This document shows, piece after piece, positions 6,062 to 7,493 of a stretch of DNA of 7,493 bases. The stretch is from Pseudobdellovibrionaceae bacterium (lineage in GTDB: Bacteria; Bdellovibrionota; Bdellovibrionia; Bdellovibrionales; JAMPXM01), in NCBI GenBank assembly GCA_913776405.1, contig CAJYOV010000011.1, positions 1-7,493 on the forward strand, in the 5' to 3' direction. Under the pieces are notes generated by a model. It made no database searches, had not been told where the DNA came from, and was given only the letters and a program-made list of their open reading frames with translations. The position numbers and the translations under genes are program-made. The first letter of the stretch is position 1; every line of letters begins with the position of its first letter.

Positions 6062-6955
6062 CTAAGCTTGAACCGCTGAATCCATTCGTTGTTCAGCTGC
6101 GGGTGCGAATTCGCGGAGATGGTCGCGGATGAAGTCGTCGAATGAGTGTGGTGACTTGCCGGTTAGGCGCTCGATCTCGAACGTTGGGTCAATGTCGTGG
6201 TGGCCTGCGACGACGTCGGCAAATTGGTTGACGAGGCCGTTTGCCATCCATGCGGAGTTGCCCGTGAAGCGCAAGAACAAGCGGAAGACGGAAGTCGGTA
6301 AGTTGATGTATCGAACTTTCTTGCCGATGATTTTTGAGATCCGGTCAGCCGCTTCGTCCATGTCCAGAGTGTCTGGGCCTGTTAAGAAGTAAGTCGCCTT
6401 TTCGTGGCCGTCTTCGGTCAGAACTTTGGCTGCGACTCTGGCGACATCTCGCGTGTCGACCCAGCACACACTTCCTTTTCCAGACACGAGGGGAATGAAG
6501 CCCTTCGAGATCGGCTGTTTGAACCAGAGGAAGTTCTGCATGAACGCTGTCGGTTTCAAGATTGTCCAACGAAGGCCAGACGCTCTTAGATGATGATCGA
6601 TTAGTGCGTGGGACTTTGCCCAAGGGACAGTGGAGCGAACGTTGCCGTCAGACGCCGAGATTTTTACGATTCTTTTAATGCCGGCCGCTTTCGCAGCATC
6701 GATCGCGTCGCTTTCGCGTTTAACTTGATCCGGCGTTGTCGGCGAGATCAGGAACATTTGATCACAGCCTTGCATCGCAGACGAGAGTGTCTCTGGGTGA
6801 CTAAAGTCGCCGAGAACAGCATCAATCCCTTTTTTTCGGAACAATTCGAGCTGCTCTTGCTTTCTGCACATGGCGCGAAACGGTGTGCCCGAAGCCTTCA
6901 GGAGTTTGCAAAGTTCGCCGCCAATTCCACCGGTAGCACCTGTCACTAAGATCAT
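6062..6955 (-). CDS. NmrA-like NAD(P)-binding oxidoreductase (atypical SDR)
   Basis: The product has 297 residues. Its ATG overlaps the MarR stop (ATGA, 4 bases), with GAGGAG (6966-6961) 5 bases upstream. The N-terminal Rossmann motif TGATGGIG (residues 5-12) binds the dinucleotide. Arg31-Lys32 after the second strand favours NADPH, and Gly49-Asp50 is the usual turn near the adenine. A segment with SGLRWTILKP (126-135) and VDTRDVA (166-172) is typical of the NmrA/QorB/azoreductase-like group. The classical YxxxK catalytic pair is not evident, as is common in this group. Known relatives are quinone or azo reductases, or redox-sensing non-enzymatic proteins. Inferred: a stress-inducible quinone/NADPH oxidoreductase under control of the upstream MarR. 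Substrate unknown. Confidence 0.9.
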   Translation of the reverse strand: MILVTGATGGIGGELCKLLKASGTPFRAMCRKQEQLELFRKKGIDAVLGDFSHPETLSSAMQGCDQMFLISPTTPDQVKRESDAIDAAKAAGIKRIVKISASDGNVRSTVPWAKSHALIDHHLRASGLRWTILKPTAFMQNFLWFKQPISKGFIPLVSGKGSVCWVDTRDVARVAAKVLTEDGHEKATYFLTGPDTLDMDEAADRISKIIGKKVRYINLPTSVFRLFLRFTGNSAWMANGLVNQFADVVAGHHDIDPTFEIERLTGKSPHSFDDFIRDHLREFAPAAEQRMDSAVQA

Positions 6956-7410
6956 GGTTTCTCCTCTTCGAGATGATTCGTGATAATCGCAGTCAGTTCC
7001 GAAATCGTTTTTGCAGCTTCGCGAAGTTTGCGGGGCCCTAGGGTGCGAATGATTTTTTGATCTAGCGGTTCAACCGCGCGCTCTGCGGACCCGATCGCCT
7101 TTTTGCCTTTAGCCGTAAGACTCACGAGCTTCGCACGTTGGTGATGCGGGTTTTCGCGAAACTCAATCAGGTCTTTCTCTTCGAGAATGTCTAGAACTCT
7201 CTGAACTCCTTGGCGAGTCAGACCCATTCGGCGCGCAATGGCTGCGGCGGGCAGCATCTCATCCGCATAATGAAGGGCCGCCAAGACTTGCCACAGAGCA
7301 CTCGTGAGCCCGAGATGCTCAACGAGCTGATTGCCCGCAGAAACCAGCCTGCCATTCATGGCAAAGACCGCGTGCGCTAATTCCTGGACTTCATTCGGAA
7401 CTCGTTCCAT
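6952..7410 (-). CDS. MarR-family transcriptional repressor
   Basis: I choose the ATG at 7410 (152 residues). The frame continues out to a TTG at 7479, but that would place the promoter and palindrome inside the gene. The winged helix-turn-helix covers about residues 52-102: helix 3 near PAAAIARRMG (54-63), recognition helix LTRQGVQRVLDILE (64-77), wing and wing-end FRENPHHQRAKLVSLTAKG (84-102). The family usually has a D-P-x-D-R-R-type wing; here it reads N-P-H-H-Q-R. N- and C-terminal helices form the dimer interface. The protein has no cysteine, so OhrR-type thiol sensing is unlikely; ligand binding is more plausible. No ribosome binding site precedes the ATG. It is transcribed with the NmrA-like gene and probably represses its own promoter through the adjacent palindrome. 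Confidence 0.93.
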   Translation of the reverse strand: MERVPNEVQELAHAVFAMNGRLVSAGNQLVEHLGLTSALWQVLAALHYADEMLPAAAIARRMGLTRQGVQRVLDILEEKDLIEFRENPHHQRAKLVSLTAKGKKAIGSAERAVEPLDQKIIRTLGPRKLREAAKTISELTAIITNHLEEEKP

Positions 7411-7411
7411 C

Positions 7412-7425
7412 GAGATCAAAATCTC
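7412..7425. repeat. Short inverted repeat over the MarR gene start region
   Basis: GAGAT (7412-7416) and ATCTC (7421-7425) are perfect arms around CAAA. The repeat covers the predicted -10 box and lies just before the chosen ATG. It may be a half or secondary regulator site. Confidence 0.4.
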
Positions 7426-7446
7426 AAAATGACAACATGCTGTCAA
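7418..7446 (-). promoter_or_regulatory. Promoter of the MarR/NmrA operon
   Basis: On the minus strand there is a perfect TTGACA (7446-7441), a 17-base spacer, and GATTTT (7423-7418) as a weak -10 box. Transcription would start around 7411, next to the ATG at 7410, predicting a leaderless or almost leaderless mRNA. This agrees with the absence of a ribosome binding site. Confidence 0.5.
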
Positions 7447-7450
7447 TTTG
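7425..7450. promoter_or_regulatory. Probable MarR operator (26-bp imperfect palindrome)
   Basis: The two halves match at 11 of 13 positions: outer arms CAAA/TTTG (7425-7428, 7447-7450), inner arms TGACA/TGTCA (7430-7434, 7441-7445), centre CATG (7436-7439). The only mismatched pairs are 7429/7446 and 7435/7440. It covers the -35 box of the operon promoter, so a bound MarR dimer would block RNA polymerase. Size and position are typical for autoregulating MarR proteins. Confidence 0.65.
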
Positions 7451-7493
7451 GTGGTGGCGTTGTTACGAACTCTGCGCAAAAACGCGCGAATTA

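Noticed and set aside
7411..7479. Extended MarR N-terminus from a TTG start
   Set aside because: It would put the promoter and operator inside the gene, adds a non-family basic segment, and the ATG at 7410 gives the usual MarR length.

Overview
The window suggests a Gram-negative, predatory-type or environmental deltaproteobacterium-like organism, most likely of the Bdellovibrionota/Oligoflexia type. The reasons are moderate GC, frequent TCG serine codons, many lipoprotein and TPR envelope genes, and short operons. This placement is inference from style; there is no phylogenetic marker such as rRNA in the window.

Layout. (1) 1-2947, plus strand: a very large single-pass membrane protein with a TPR-rich region, open at the left edge of the window, followed 43 bp later by a small three-helix membrane protein. 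The two look like one transcription unit. (2) 2981-3112: a tRNA-Ser(UGA) gene with a plausible sigma-70 promoter. (3) 3157-3384, minus strand: a small single-pass membrane protein, supported by a Shine-Dalgarno site and a weak terminator. (4) 3649-5783, plus strand: a two-gene lipoprotein operon, in which a complete CE4 polysaccharide deacetylase overlaps a cysteine-rich lipoprotein by one base. It is closed by a strong intrinsic terminator with a UUCG loop. (5) 5960-6050: a second tRNA-Ser(CGA). (6) 7450-6062, minus strand: an autoregulatory-looking MarR repressor gene overlapping by 4 bp an NmrA-like NAD(P)-binding oxidoreductase. A long imperfect palindrome sits on the repressor's promoter.

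How the genes fit together. The deacetylase and its lipoprotein partner are envelope proteins, probably acting on peptidoglycan or another N-acetylated glycan. The TPR protein and its small neighbour are probably an envelope scaffold or assembly unit. The MarR/NmrA pair is an independent small-molecule or redox-stress response cassette. The two serine tRNAs read UCA/UCG and UCG respectively.

I see no mobile element, CRISPR array, toxin-antitoxin pair or recognisable defence system. The most interesting signals are the deacetylase/Cys-rich lipoprotein pair, the operator-promoter architecture with a probable leaderless start in front of the MarR gene, and the palindromic divergent promoter-like region around 3513-3539.
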